A DNA stretch of 34,719 bases. Source: Rhodocyclales bacterium (GTDB lineage: Bacteria > Pseudomonadota > Gammaproteobacteria > Burkholderiales > Rhodocyclaceae). The translations under genes and the position numbers were made by a program. The DNA lies in assembly GCA_016177805.1 (NCBI GenBank), contig JACOUN010000116.1, positions 1 to 34,719 on the forward strand, given 5' to 3'. Positions 16,407-24,373 of this stretch are shown one piece after another. The notes under the pieces are model-generated. The model had not been told where the DNA came from. It was given only the letters and a program-made list of their open reading frames with translations, and did not search any database. Position 1 is the first letter of the stretch, and the number at the start of each line of letters is the position of its first letter.

Positions 16407-17813
16407 TTACAGCACTTCGGCGGCGTGATCGGCGAGCCGGGAGCGCTCGCCGCGCTGCAATGTAATGTGTCCCGAATGGCCCCAGCCCTTGAAGCGGTCC
16501 ACGACGAAGGTAAGGCCGGAACTGCCTTCGGTGAGGTAGGGTGTATCGATCTGCGCGATGTTGCCCAGACAGACCACCTTGGTACCGGGGCCGGCACGCG
16601 TGATCAGAGTCTTCATCTGTTTCGGCGTGAGGTTCTGCGCTTCGTCGATGATCAGGAACTTGTTGATGAAGGTGCGCCCGCGCATGAAGTTCAGGCTCTT
16701 GATCTTGATGCGCGAGCGGATCAGGTCGCGGGTGGCCGCGCGTCCCCAGTCGCCGCCTTCGCCGGTGGTGCCGTTGAGCACGTCCAGGTTGTCTTCGAGC
16801 GCCCCCATCCACGGCGCCATCTTCTCCTCCTCGGTGCCGGGCAGGAAACCGATGTCCTCACCCACCGGCACCGTGACCCTGGTCATGATCACTTCGGAAT
16901 AGCGTTTGGTTTCGAGCACCTGAGTGAGTGCCGACGCCAAGGTCAGCAGGGTCTTGCCGGTGCCGGCCTGGCCGAGCAGGGTGACGAAGTCGATCTCCGG
17001 GTTCATCAACAGGTTGAGCGCGAAGTTCTGCTCACGGTTGCGCGCGGCGATGCCCCACACGCTGTGCCTGGCGTGGCTGTAGTCGGTCAGCGTCTGCACC
17101 ACCACGCTCTTGCCGTTCTTCTGCGTGACCCACGCCTGAAACGGGGCTTCGCCGTCCTGGTAGAGGAATTCGTTCTGCAGCAGTTCAACCGCCAGCGGAC
17201 CCTTCAGGCGGTAGTAGGTATGGCTTTCTTCCTTCCACGACTCCATGTCCTTGCCGTGGGTGTCCCAGAAATCCGGTGGCAGTTCGCGTGAGCCGGTGTA
17301 CAGCAGATCGCTGTCTTCCAGCACCTTGTCGTTGAAGTAGTCCTGCGCTTCCAGGCCCAGTGCGCGCGCCTTGATGCGCATGTTGATGTCTTTGGATACG
17401 AGGATGACTGGGCGCTTGGGCTCGCGCTCGGCCAGATGCATGACCACGCCAATGATCTGGTTGTCGCCCTTGAAGGTCGGCAAGGCCTCGGGCAGCTCGA
17501 TGTGGATTGCTTCGGTCTGCAGGAACATCTTGCCGGTGGCGAGCCCGTGCGACGGGGGGTCGAGCGCTATGCCGTTCTCGATGCCGTCGGCGCTGCCGGT
17601 CACGATGTCGTCCATCATGCGGCTGGCCTGGCGCGCGTTGCGTGCCACTTCCGACATGCCCTTCTTGTTCGCATCGAGTTCTTCGAGCGTCATCATCGGA
17701 ATGAAGATGTCGTGTTCTTCGAAGCGGTAGAGGCTGGTCGGGTCGTGCATCAGCACGTTGGTGTCGAGCACGAATAGCTTGGTTCGCGGGCTGCGTGCGC
17801 TGCGTTTGGCCAT
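16407..17813 (-). CDS. PhoH family protein with PIN domain
   Basis: This 468-residue protein joins an N-terminal PIN ribonuclease domain (LFVLDTNVLMHDP near residue 15, with further acidic residues) to a C-terminal PhoH ATPase/helicase domain with Walker A GQAGTGKTLL near residue 260 and Walker B FLIIDEAQNL. This is the PhoH2-like (YlaK-type) architecture, thought to couple RNA unwinding to cleavage. The start at 17813 is chosen because GGAGAG lies at an ideal distance upstream; an in-frame ATG at 17828 would lack one. It lies 36 bases after bcp on the same strand, a pairing common in betaproteobacteria. Confidence 0.93.
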   Translation of the reverse strand: MAKRSARSPRTKLFVLDTNVLMHDPTSLYRFEEHDIFIPMMTLEELDANKKGMSEVARNARQASRMMDDIVTGSADGIENGIALDPPSHGLATGKMFLQTEAIHIELPEALPTFKGDNQIIGVVMHLAEREPKRPVILVSKDINMRIKARALGLEAQDYFNDKVLEDSDLLYTGSRELPPDFWDTHGKDMESWKEESHTYYRLKGPLAVELLQNEFLYQDGEAPFQAWVTQKNGKSVVVQTLTDYSHARHSVWGIAARNREQNFALNLLMNPEIDFVTLLGQAGTGKTLLTLASALTQVLETKRYSEVIMTRVTVPVGEDIGFLPGTEEEKMAPWMGALEDNLDVLNGTTGEGGDWGRAATRDLIRSRIKIKSLNFMRGRTFINKFLIIDEAQNLTPKQMKTLITRAGPGTKVVCLGNIAQIDTPYLTEGSSGLTFVVDRFKGWGHSGHITLQRGERSRLADHAAEVL

Positions 17814-17849
17814 ATGCGATCTCTCCATGGATGGCGGCTGAGTAGAGCT

Positions 17850-18314
17850 TCAGAGCGTGCGGACGAACTCCAGCACCTCCTCGACGTGTGCGGGCACCTT
17901 GACACCCCGCCATTCACGCGCGATGCGGCCGTGCGCGTCGATGACGAAGGTGCTGCGCACGATGCCACGCACCTGTTTACCGTACATGTTCTTCATCTTG
18001 ATGACGTCGTAGGCCAGGCAGGCCGACTCGTCGCTGTCGGATAGCAGTTCAAACGGCAGTCCGAGCTTGGTCTTGAAGTTCTCGTGTGACTTGAGACTGT
18101 CGCGCGACACCCCGAACACGGCGCAGCCGGCGGCGATGAACGCATCGTGGTGATCGCGGAATGCGGCGGTTTCGGTGGTGCAGCCGGGAGTGTTGTCCTT
18201 GGGATAGAAATACAGGACGAACGGATTGCCGCGCAGGGCGGACAGACTCACCGTGGTGTTGCCAGTGGCCGGCAGGCTGAAATCCATAGCGGGCGGGCGG
18301 GAGGCTGAACTCAT
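17850..18314 (-). CDS. bcp: Peroxiredoxin, BCP/PrxQ type
   Basis: Bcp is a thiol peroxidase that reduces hydrogen and organic peroxides in the cytoplasm. The 154-residue protein has the peroxidatic Cys45 in NTPGCTTETAAFRD, with the supporting FYPKD before it and FVIDAHGRI later. The resolving Cys found five residues on in Escherichia coli Bcp is Ala here (position 50), so this is a variant that must use another Cys (for example 74 in AAGCAVFG) or an outside thiol. The start at 18314 is preceded by GGAG at five bases. The upstream extension of the frame lacks family features. Confidence 0.94.
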   Translation of the reverse strand: MSSASRPPAMDFSLPATGNTTVSLSALRGNPFVLYFYPKDNTPGCTTETAAFRDHHDAFIAAGCAVFGVSRDSLKSHENFKTKLGLPFELLSDSDESACLAYDVIKMKNMYGKQVRGIVRSTFVIDAHGRIAREWRGVKVPAHVEEVLEFVRTL

Positions 18315-18510
18315 GGGGACTCCGTGGTTGGCTGTGTCGCTTCGGTGCAGCGTAACGGAGCGGCAAGGGGTTTGACAATCGTCAAGCCACGGGGTGGGGC
18401 ATCGCTGCAACGGTCTGGCGCGAGGCGAGGCGTGGGAGCAACGCGGCCCATACGGGCTGGCGCGTTTCGGCTATCATGCTGCCCTTCCAGTTGCCAGGCA
18501 TGCGCACCCC
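18315..18510. promoter_or_regulatory. Divergent region between bcp and uppP
   Basis: This 196-base gap serves bcp (minus) and uppP (plus). It holds an inverted repeat TTGAC-AATC-GTCAA at 18372-18385, which includes a perfect TTGACA, but no matching -10 lies at the right distance. TATCAT at 18472-18477 is a candidate -10 for uppP with only a poor -35. No known operator is recognised. Confidence 0.3.
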
Positions 18511-19305
18511 GTGGACTACCTGCACACCATCATCCTGGCCTTGATCCAGGGACTCACCGAGTTTTTGCCGATCTCCAGTTCGGCACATCTGATCCTGGTG
18601 CCGGTCATCACCGGCTGGCCCGACCAGGGGCTGGCGTTCGATGTCGCGGTGCACGCGGGTTCGCTGGTGGCGGTGCTGGTGTACTTCCGCCACGAACTGG
18701 GGCGCATGACCATGGCGGGGCTGGGGTCGTTGGCGGGGCGCTGGAATCCTGACGCGCGGCTTGCCTGGGCGGTGGTACTGGGCACCTTGCCGGTGGTGTT
18801 CTTCGGCCTGGTCGGCAAGTCCTACATCGAAACCAGCCTGCGTGGACCGCTGGTGATCGCGATCACCGCGATTGTGTTCGGGCTGCTGCTGTGGTGGGCC
18901 GATGCGCGCTTCGCGCGTCGCCGCGACGAGTTTTCGGTGGGGTGGCGCGATGCGCTGGTGGTCGGGTTCGCCCAGGCGGTGGCGCTGATACCGGGGACTT
19001 CGCGCTCCGGCATCACCATGACGGCGGGGCTGATGCTGGGACTCACCCGCGAGGCCTCGGCACGTTTTTCATTCCTGCTGTCGATTCCGACCCTGCTCGC
19101 ATCCAACGTGCTGGTCGGTTATGACCTGGTCCGGTCGCCACAAGCGGTCAATTGGGGTGTGCTCGCGGTCGGGGCGGTAGTAGCCGGAGTCAGCGCCTTT
19201 GCCTGCATCAACGTATTCATCCGGCTGCTGTCGCGTACCGGCATGCTGCCCTACGTGATCTACCGCGTGGTGCTGGGGGTGGTGCTGTTGGTGTTGTTCT
19301 GGTAG
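18511..19305 (+). CDS. uppP: Undecaprenyl-diphosphatase
   Basis: UppP (BacA) dephosphorylates undecaprenyl diphosphate so the lipid carrier can be reused in cell-wall synthesis; its overproduction gives bacitracin resistance. The 264-residue integral membrane protein has the two family signatures QGLTEFLPISSSAH near the N-terminus and PGTSRSGITMTAGL near residue 165, plus eight or so hydrophobic helices. The frame opens at 18394, but the family N-terminus (DYLHTIILALIQGLTEF) begins at a GTG at 18511, giving normal length. The gene ends one base before the convergent Mth938-like gene. Confidence 0.95.
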   Translation: MDYLHTIILALIQGLTEFLPISSSAHLILVPVITGWPDQGLAFDVAVHAGSLVAVLVYFRHELGRMTMAGLGSLAGRWNPDARLAWAVVLGTLPVVFFGLVGKSYIETSLRGPLVIAITAIVFGLLLWWADARFARRRDEFSVGWRDALVVGFAQAVALIPGTSRSGITMTAGLMLGLTREASARFSFLLSIPTLLASNVLVGYDLVRSPQAVNWGVLAVGAVVAGVSAFACINVFIRLLSRTGMLPYVIYRVVLGVVLLVLFW

Positions 19306-19306
19306 C

Positions 19307-19684
19307 TCACTCGGGGTCGAACATCACCGCCACCGCCACCGCCCGGCCTTCGGTCGCGAGCACGTTATAGGTACGACAGGCGGCGCTCAGATCCATGATC
19401 TCGAAGCCGACGCCCGCTTCTATCAGCGGGCGCAGCAGCGCGTGCTGCGGAAAGCGCAGCTTGGCGCCGGTGCCGACGATTACCACGTCGGGCTTGAGCT
19501 GCAGCACCGCCGCAAAATCCTCGCTGGTCAAACCGTCGAAGCCGTTGGGCGCCCAGCCGGGAATGATGCGGGTCGCGTTGAGCATCTGGTTGCCGTCGTG
19601 ACGGACCTTGTTGATCATGAGGTGATCCGAGCCATACCCGGTGACGAGGTTCAAGCCGGGGGTGTTTTCCAGGGTCATTTTCAT
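19307..19684 (-). CDS. Mth938-like domain protein (DUF498 family)
   Basis: The 125-residue protein belongs to the Mth938/XCC1710-like family (PF04430), seen in segments INKVRHDGNQ, IIPGWAP, KPDVVIVGTGAKLRFP and GVGFEIMDLSAACRTYNVLATEGR. Human NDUFAF3, a complex I assembly factor, is a distant relative, but the bacterial role is unknown. Two in-frame ATGs, at 19684 and 19678, are possible starts. It converges with uppP with a one-base gap, and its upstream region is shared with alaA. Confidence 0.9.
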   Translation of the reverse strand: MKMTLENTPGLNLVTGYGSDHLMINKVRHDGNQMLNATRIIPGWAPNGFDGLTSEDFAAVLQLKPDVVIVGTGAKLRFPQHALLRPLIEAGVGFEIMDLSAACRTYNVLATEGRAVAVAVMFDPE

Positions 19685-19892
19685 GCGGGTGGTCCAGGTT
19701 TGCCGTTTGCCGGGGCGAGTGTCGGTTGGATAAGATTACATACTTTTTGTTGCATTGCGCAGCCGGATTTGTGCGGTGCGGGGTGAATGCTATACCCTAC
19801 ACTCTGGCCGGGCCCGAACCCGGCACGGGATAGGCCGCACCGGACCTGATGGTCGAGCGGCGCGTGGATGTGCTGATTGGGAGCCGACGGAA
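19685..19892. promoter_or_regulatory. Divergent region upstream of alaA
   Basis: This 208-base region separates the Mth938-like gene from alaA. On the plus strand TGC-TATACC (19788-19796) is an extended -10 candidate, with TTGTGC/TTTGTG at 19768-19774 as a weak -35. The ribosome-binding site GGGAG (19879-19883) lies nine bases before the alaA ATG. No attenuator or leader peptide related to amino-acid control is visible. Confidence 0.4.
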
Positions 19893-21194
19893 ATGAGCGT
19901 GACGAACAAGCTGCAACTGGCCCAGGTAACTCCGGTCGCATCGGAGCGTGCCGACGACATCGGATCGATGCGACCGATCCGCAAGTCAGCCAAGCTCGCG
20001 GATGTCTGCTACGACATCCGCGGTCCCGTTCTGGCGCGCGCCAAGCAGATGGAAGATGAAGGGCACCGCATCATCAAGCTCAACATCGGCAATCTGGCGC
20101 CGTTCGGTTTCGAGGCGCCGGAAGAGATCGTCGTGGATGTCATCCACAACCTGCGCGATGCGGCCGGTTACTCGGAGTCGAAGGGGATGTTCGCCGCGCG
20201 CAAGGCGATCATGCACTACACGCAGCAAAAGCGCATCGCCGGGGTCGGCATCGAGGACATCTACATCGGCAACGGCGCGTCCGAGCTGATCGTGATGGCG
20301 ATGCAGGCGCTGCTCAACAACGGTGACGAAGTGCTGCTGCCGGCACCGGACTATCCGCTGTGGACCGCGGCGGTGAGCCTGGCTGGCGGCAATCCGCAGC
20401 ACTACGTCTGTGACGAGCAGGCGCACTGGTTTCCGGACCTGGACGACATCCGCCGCAAGATCACGCCCAGAACGCGCGCGCTGGTGGTCATCAACCCCAA
20501 CAATCCGACCGGCACCGTGTACCCGGACGACGTGTTGCGCGAGTTGGTCGAAATCGCGCGCCAGCATCAACTGATCATCTTTGCCGACGAGATCTACGAC
20601 AAGATGCTCTACGATGGCGCCACCCACACCTCGATCGCCTCGCTGGCCGACGACGTGCTGTTCGTCACGATGAACGGCCTGTCGAAAAACTATCGCGCCT
20701 GTGGTTATCGCGCCGGCTGGATGGTGGTGTCGGGCGAGAAACGGCACGCGCACGACTACATCGAGGGGCTGACCATGCTCGCCTCGATGCGGCTGTGTTC
20801 CAACGTACCGGGCCAGTGGGCGATCCAGACCGCGCTGGGCGGTTATCAGAGTATCGAGGAGCTGATCGCTCCGGACGGACGCCTGACGCGCCAGCGCGAC
20901 ATGGCGTGGAACCTGCTCACCGCGATACCGGGGGTCAGTTGCGTTAAGCCGGCGGCGGCGCTGTATCTGTTTCCGCGCCTCGACCCCAAGCTCTACCCGA
21001 TCGAGGACGACCAGAAGTTCGTTCTCGACCTGCTGGAGGAGGAACGGGTGCTGATCGTGCAGGGCACCGGCTTCAACTGGAAGAACCCCGACCACTTCCG
21101 GCTGGTGTTCCTGCCGCACGAAGACGACCTGCAAGATGCGATCGGGCGCATCGCGCGCTTCCTCGACCAGTACCGGAAACGCCACGGCAAGTGA
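19893..21194 (+). CDS. alaA: Alanine-synthesising aminotransferase AlaA
   Basis: AlaA is a class I PLP aminotransferase that makes alanine from pyruvate and glutamate. The 433-residue protein matches Escherichia coli AlaA closely along its length: KSAKLADVCYDIRGPVLARA, LNIGNLAPFGFEAPEEI, APDYPLWTAAVSLA, VINPNNPTGTVY, FADEIYDKMLYD and the PLP Lys265 in NGLSKNYRACGYRAGW. The start at 19893 has a good ribosome-binding site but gives an N-terminal extension of about 25 residues; ATG at 19968 (MRPIRKSAKL) would match the E. coli N-terminus. It is followed after 45 bases by hom, the usual betaproteobacterial order. Confidence 0.95.
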   Translation: MSVTNKLQLAQVTPVASERADDIGSMRPIRKSAKLADVCYDIRGPVLARAKQMEDEGHRIIKLNIGNLAPFGFEAPEEIVVDVIHNLRDAAGYSESKGMFAARKAIMHYTQQKRIAGVGIEDIYIGNGASELIVMAMQALLNNGDEVLLPAPDYPLWTAAVSLAGGNPQHYVCDEQAHWFPDLDDIRRKITPRTRALVVINPNNPTGTVYPDDVLRELVEIARQHQLIIFADEIYDKMLYDGATHTSIASLADDVLFVTMNGLSKNYRACGYRAGWMVVSGEKRHAHDYIEGLTMLASMRLCSNVPGQWAIQTALGGYQSIEELIAPDGRLTRQRDMAWNLLTAIPGVSCVKPAAALYLFPRLDPKLYPIEDDQKFVLDLLEEERVLIVQGTGFNWKNPDHFRLVFLPHEDDLQDAIGRIARFLDQYRKRHGK

Positions 21195-21239
21195 TGCCGT
21201 GCGCGAGGACTGACAGTTTTACTCACTTTGGCGCATGAC

Positions 21240-22550
21240 ATGAAAGCTATCAACGTAGGCCTGCTGGGCATCGGCACCGTGGGCGGCGGTACCTTCAACG
21301 TACTCAAACGCAACGAAGAAGAGATCACCCGGCGCGCCGGTCGGTCGATCCGCATCACCACGGTGGCGGACAAGAACCTCGAACTGGCGCGCAAGGTCGC
21401 CGGGCCTGGGGTCAAGGTCACCGACGACGCATTCGCGGTCGTGGCCGATCCCGACATCGATATCGTCGTCGAATTGATCGGCGGCTACGGCGTGGCCAGA
21501 CAACTGGTGCTCGCCGCCATCGACAACGGCAAGCACGTGGTCACCGCGAACAAGGCCTTGCTCGCGGTGCACGGCAACGAGATCTTCGAGGCGGCGCAGA
21601 AACGCGGCGTGATGGTCGCGTTCGAAGCCGCGGTGGCCGGTGGCATCCCGATCATCAAGGCACTGCGCGAAGGCCTCAGCGCCAACCGCATCGAATGGAT
21701 CGCCGGCATCATCAACGGTACCACCAACTTCATCCTGTCCGAGATGCGCGACAAGGGGCTGCCATTCGCCGAGGTGCTGAAGGAAGCCCAGGCACTGGGC
21801 TACGCCGAAGCCGATCCGACTTTCGACATCGAAGGGCACGACGCCGCGCACAAGGCCACCATCATGAGCGCGATCGCGTTCGGCGTGCCGATGCAGTTCG
21901 AGGCCGCGCACATCGAAGGCATCACCTGTCTCGACAGCGTCGACATCGCCTACGCCGAACAGCTTGGCTACCGCATCAAGCTGCTCGGTATCGCCAGGAT
22001 GCGCGAGGAGGGCATAGAACTGCGCGTGCACCCCACCCTGGTGCCGGGCAAGCGCTTGCTCGCCAACGTCGAAGGCGCGATGAACGCGGTGCTGGTGCAG
22101 GCCGACGCGGTTGGCGCGACGCTCTATTACGGCAAGGGCGCCGGCGCCGAGCCGACCGCCAGCGCGGTCATCGCCGACCTGGTCGACGTCACCCGCCTGC
22201 ACACCGCCGACCCCGAGCATCGCGTGCCGCATCTGGCCTTCCAGCCGGACCAGGTACGCGACCTCAAGGTGTTGCCGATCAGCGAAATCATCACCTCGTA
22301 CTACCTGCGCATGCGCGTCGATGACAAGCCGGGCGTGCTCGCCGACATCACCCGCATCCTGGCCGACAGCGGCCTGTCGATCGAAGCACTGATCCAGAAG
22401 GAAGCGGCCGAAGGCGAGGCCCAGACCGACATCATCATGCTCACGCACAAGACGGTCGAGAAGAACGCCGACGCCGCGCTGGCGCTGATCGAGGCGCTGC
22501 CGGTGGTGCGTGGCCGCGTCACGCGCATCCGCATGGAGAACCTGCAGTAA
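21240..22550 (+). CDS. hom: Homoserine dehydrogenase
   Basis: Homoserine dehydrogenase reduces aspartate semialdehyde to homoserine, the branch point to threonine, methionine and isoleucine. The 436-residue protein has the nucleotide-binding GIGTVGGGT, then ELIGGYGVARQLVLAAIDNG, the catalytic-domain segments AAVAGGIPIIKALREGL and INGTTNFIL, and EADPTFDIEGHDAAHKATI. A C-terminal ACT domain (about 350-430, RVDDKPGVLADITRIL) provides feedback control by threonine. It is a monofunctional enzyme without a kinase domain. The ATG at 21240 is used; an in-frame TTG lies four codons upstream. Confidence 0.97.
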   Translation: MKAINVGLLGIGTVGGGTFNVLKRNEEEITRRAGRSIRITTVADKNLELARKVAGPGVKVTDDAFAVVADPDIDIVVELIGGYGVARQLVLAAIDNGKHVVTANKALLAVHGNEIFEAAQKRGVMVAFEAAVAGGIPIIKALREGLSANRIEWIAGIINGTTNFILSEMRDKGLPFAEVLKEAQALGYAEADPTFDIEGHDAAHKATIMSAIAFGVPMQFEAAHIEGITCLDSVDIAYAEQLGYRIKLLGIARMREEGIELRVHPTLVPGKRLLANVEGAMNAVLVQADAVGATLYYGKGAGAEPTASAVIADLVDVTRLHTADPEHRVPHLAFQPDQVRDLKVLPISEIITSYYLRMRVDDKPGVLADITRILADSGLSIEALIQKEAAEGEAQTDIIMLTHKTVEKNADAALALIEALPVVRGRVTRIRMENLQ

Positions 22551-22582
22551 GGTTTGCACCCGGAAACGGGACGGTGGCTCAA

Positions 22583-22622
22583 GAAGGGGCTCCGGCGATT
22601 GCGCCGGAGCCCCTTCGCTTTT
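22583..22622 (+). terminator. Rho-independent terminator after hom
   Basis: A perfect 15-base-pair GC-rich stem has arms at 22583-22597 and 22602-22616 around the four-base loop ATTG, followed by GCTTTT. It starts 32 bases after the hom stop and ends the alaA-hom unit before the DsbA-like gene. Confidence 0.85.
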
Positions 22623-22736
22623 GCGGGCCGATGCACGAACCGGGGCGACTGCTATTGTTAACTTCGTAAACGACAAGGTCGTCATCGCCGGTACCAGAAC
22701 GACCTGCCGCAACATAACCCAGCACGGAGCAACCCC

Positions 22737-23408
22737 ATGTCCCTCCCAACAACGAATCTGCGCATCGACATCATTTCCGACGTGGTATGCCCGTGGTGCG
22801 TGATCGGCTATCACCAGCTCGGACGCGCGCTGGAACAGACCGGTATCGCGGCCGACATCCACTGGCACCCGTTCGAATTGAACCCGCATATCGGCGCGGA
22901 AGGCGAGAACCTGCGCGAACACCTGGCGAAAAAGTACGGCACCTCGCCCGAGGGCTCGGTGATGGCGCGGGAGCGCCTGACCGCGCTGGGCAAGGAGCTG
23001 GGCTTCACCTTCAACTACGCCGACGACATGCGCACCTACAACACCTTTCGCGCCCATCAACTGGTCAAGTGGGCGTCGCTGCAGGGACGCCAGCATGATC
23101 TGAACATGGCCCTGTTCGGCGCCTACTTCACCCATCGGCGCGATGTTGGCGATGTGGCGGTGCTGGCGGACGTAGCCGCCGAAATCGGCCTTGATCGCGA
23201 CGAGGCGTTGGCGGTGCTGGGTGACGAACGCCATGCCGCCGAAGTTCGCCGCGAGCAGCAGTTCTGGAAGTCGCAGGGCATAGACGGCGTGCCCGCGATC
23301 GTCTTCGCGCAGAAGCACCTGGTGACCGGCGCGCAGGGCGTCGCGACCTTTGCGTCCATCCTGAACCAGATCACTGGATCGACCCCGGGAGAAGAGCATG
23401 AGCACTGA
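22737..23408 (+). CDS. DsbA family oxidoreductase (FrnE-like)
   Basis: The 223-residue protein is a thioredoxin-fold DsbA-like protein of the FrnE/2-hydroxychromene-2-carboxylate isomerase group. The redox motif C-P-W-C is at residues 18-21 in [12 protein letters not shown], and the cis-Pro segment [17 protein letters not shown] is near residue 185. There is no signal peptide, so it is a cytoplasmic dithiol oxidoreductase, unlike periplasmic DsbA. GGAG lies nine bases before the ATG. Its last codons overlap the start of the following hydrolase gene by 11 bases, so the two are co-translated. The C-terminus is acidic and His-containing. Confidence 0.92.
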   Translation: MSLPTTNLRIDIISDVVCPWCVIGYHQLGRALEQTGIAADIHWHPFELNPHIGAEGENLREHLAKKYGTSPEGSVMARERLTALGKELGFTFNYADDMRTYNTFRAHQLVKWASLQGRQHDLNMALFGAYFTHRRDVGDVAVLADVAAEIGLDRDEALAVLGDERHAAEVRREQQFWKSQGIDGVPAIVFAQKHLVTGAQGVATFASILNQITGSTPGEEHEH

Positions 23409-24270
23409 TCTGCCTGCCGATTTCGATAGCCTCGTTCCTGGTGCGATACGCTCGCGCCGGGGCTTTGTCGTGACCATGCTGGGCGTGGGTTTTGCCTTGG
23501 CGGTGCAGCCGGTCATGGCCCAGAGCGCGATCCACACCGACGATGCCGGCCTGCTGGCCGGGCCGGTCAAGGTGCCAACCGGCGACGGTGAAATGGTTGC
23601 CTATCGCGCCCAGCCGGCCGGTGACGGGCGCCACCCGGTGATCCTGGTGGTACAGGAGATTTTCGGCGTGCATGAACACATCGCCGATGTGTGCCGGCGG
23701 CTGGCCAAGCTGGGCTATCTCGCGATCGCGCCCGAACTCTATGCGCGCCAGGGCGATCCGCGAGCGCTGGCAAACGTGCAGGAAATCCTCACCACCATCG
23801 TCGCGAAAGTGCCCGATGCCCAGGTTCTGGCCGATCTCGATGCCTGTGTGGCATGGGCCTCGGAGCACGGCGGCGATACCGCGCGCCTCGGGATCACCGG
23901 TTTCTGCTGGGGTGGGCGCATCGTGTGGTTGTACGCCGCGCACAATCCGGGCTTGAAGGCGGGGGTGGCGTGGTACGGGCGCCTGACCGGACAGGCGAGC
24001 GCGCTGACGCCGAAACACCCGGTCGACGTCGCCGACAGCCTGCACGCGCCAGTGCTGGGGCTATACGGCGGCGCCGACCAGGGCATTCCGCCGGAGACGA
24101 TCGCGGCCATGCGCGAGCGGCTCAAGGCGGCGGGGGATGCGTCGGTGATTCACGTCTATGACGACACCCCGCACGCCTTTCACGCCGACTACCGGCCCAG
24201 CTACCGCAAGGAAGTGGCCGAGGATGGCTGGCGGCGTTTGCGGACGTGGTTCCGGGAGCACGGGGTGTGA
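23398..24270 (+). CDS. Tat-exported dienelactone hydrolase family protein
   Basis: This 290-residue alpha/beta hydrolase belongs to the dienelactone hydrolase family (carboxymethylenebutenolidase). The nucleophile is Cys170 in GFCWGG, with the Asp in [11 protein letters not shown] and the His in [13 protein letters not shown] completing the triad. The N-terminus has a twin-arginine signal, SRRGFV at residues 19-24 followed by a hydrophobic stretch and a likely cleavage after VMA at 41, so the mature enzyme is periplasmic. The substrate is unknown. It shares an overlap with the cytoplasmic DsbA-like gene and together they sit between hom and thrC. Confidence 0.9.
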   Translation: MSTDLPADFDSLVPGAIRSRRGFVVTMLGVGFALAVQPVMAQSAIHTDDAGLLAGPVKVPTGDGEMVAYRAQPAGDGRHPVILVVQEIFGVHEHIADVCRRLAKLGYLAIAPELYARQGDPRALANVQEILTTIVAKVPDAQVLADLDACVAWASEHGGDTARLGITGFCWGGRIVWLYAAHNPGLKAGVAWYGRLTGQASALTPKHPVDVADSLHAPVLGLYGGADQGIPPETIAAMRERLKAAGDASVIHVYDDTPHAFHADYRPSYRKEVAEDGWRRLRTWFREHGV

Positions 24271-24373
24271 GACGGGGCGGGTCGCGCCGGCGCATGATTC
24301 CCGGATTGGACAGAGCGCACCGCTAACCGGATAATTGCAGGTTTGTCGAATTTGCACTTACCCGAGGATATCC

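Noticed and set aside
21219..23570. Open frame of 783 codons on the minus strand opposite hom and the DsbA-like gene
   Set aside because: The plus strand carries motif-rich, full-length hom and an FrnE-like gene; the minus frame crosses a terminator and has low-complexity His/Gln/Arg-rich sequence.
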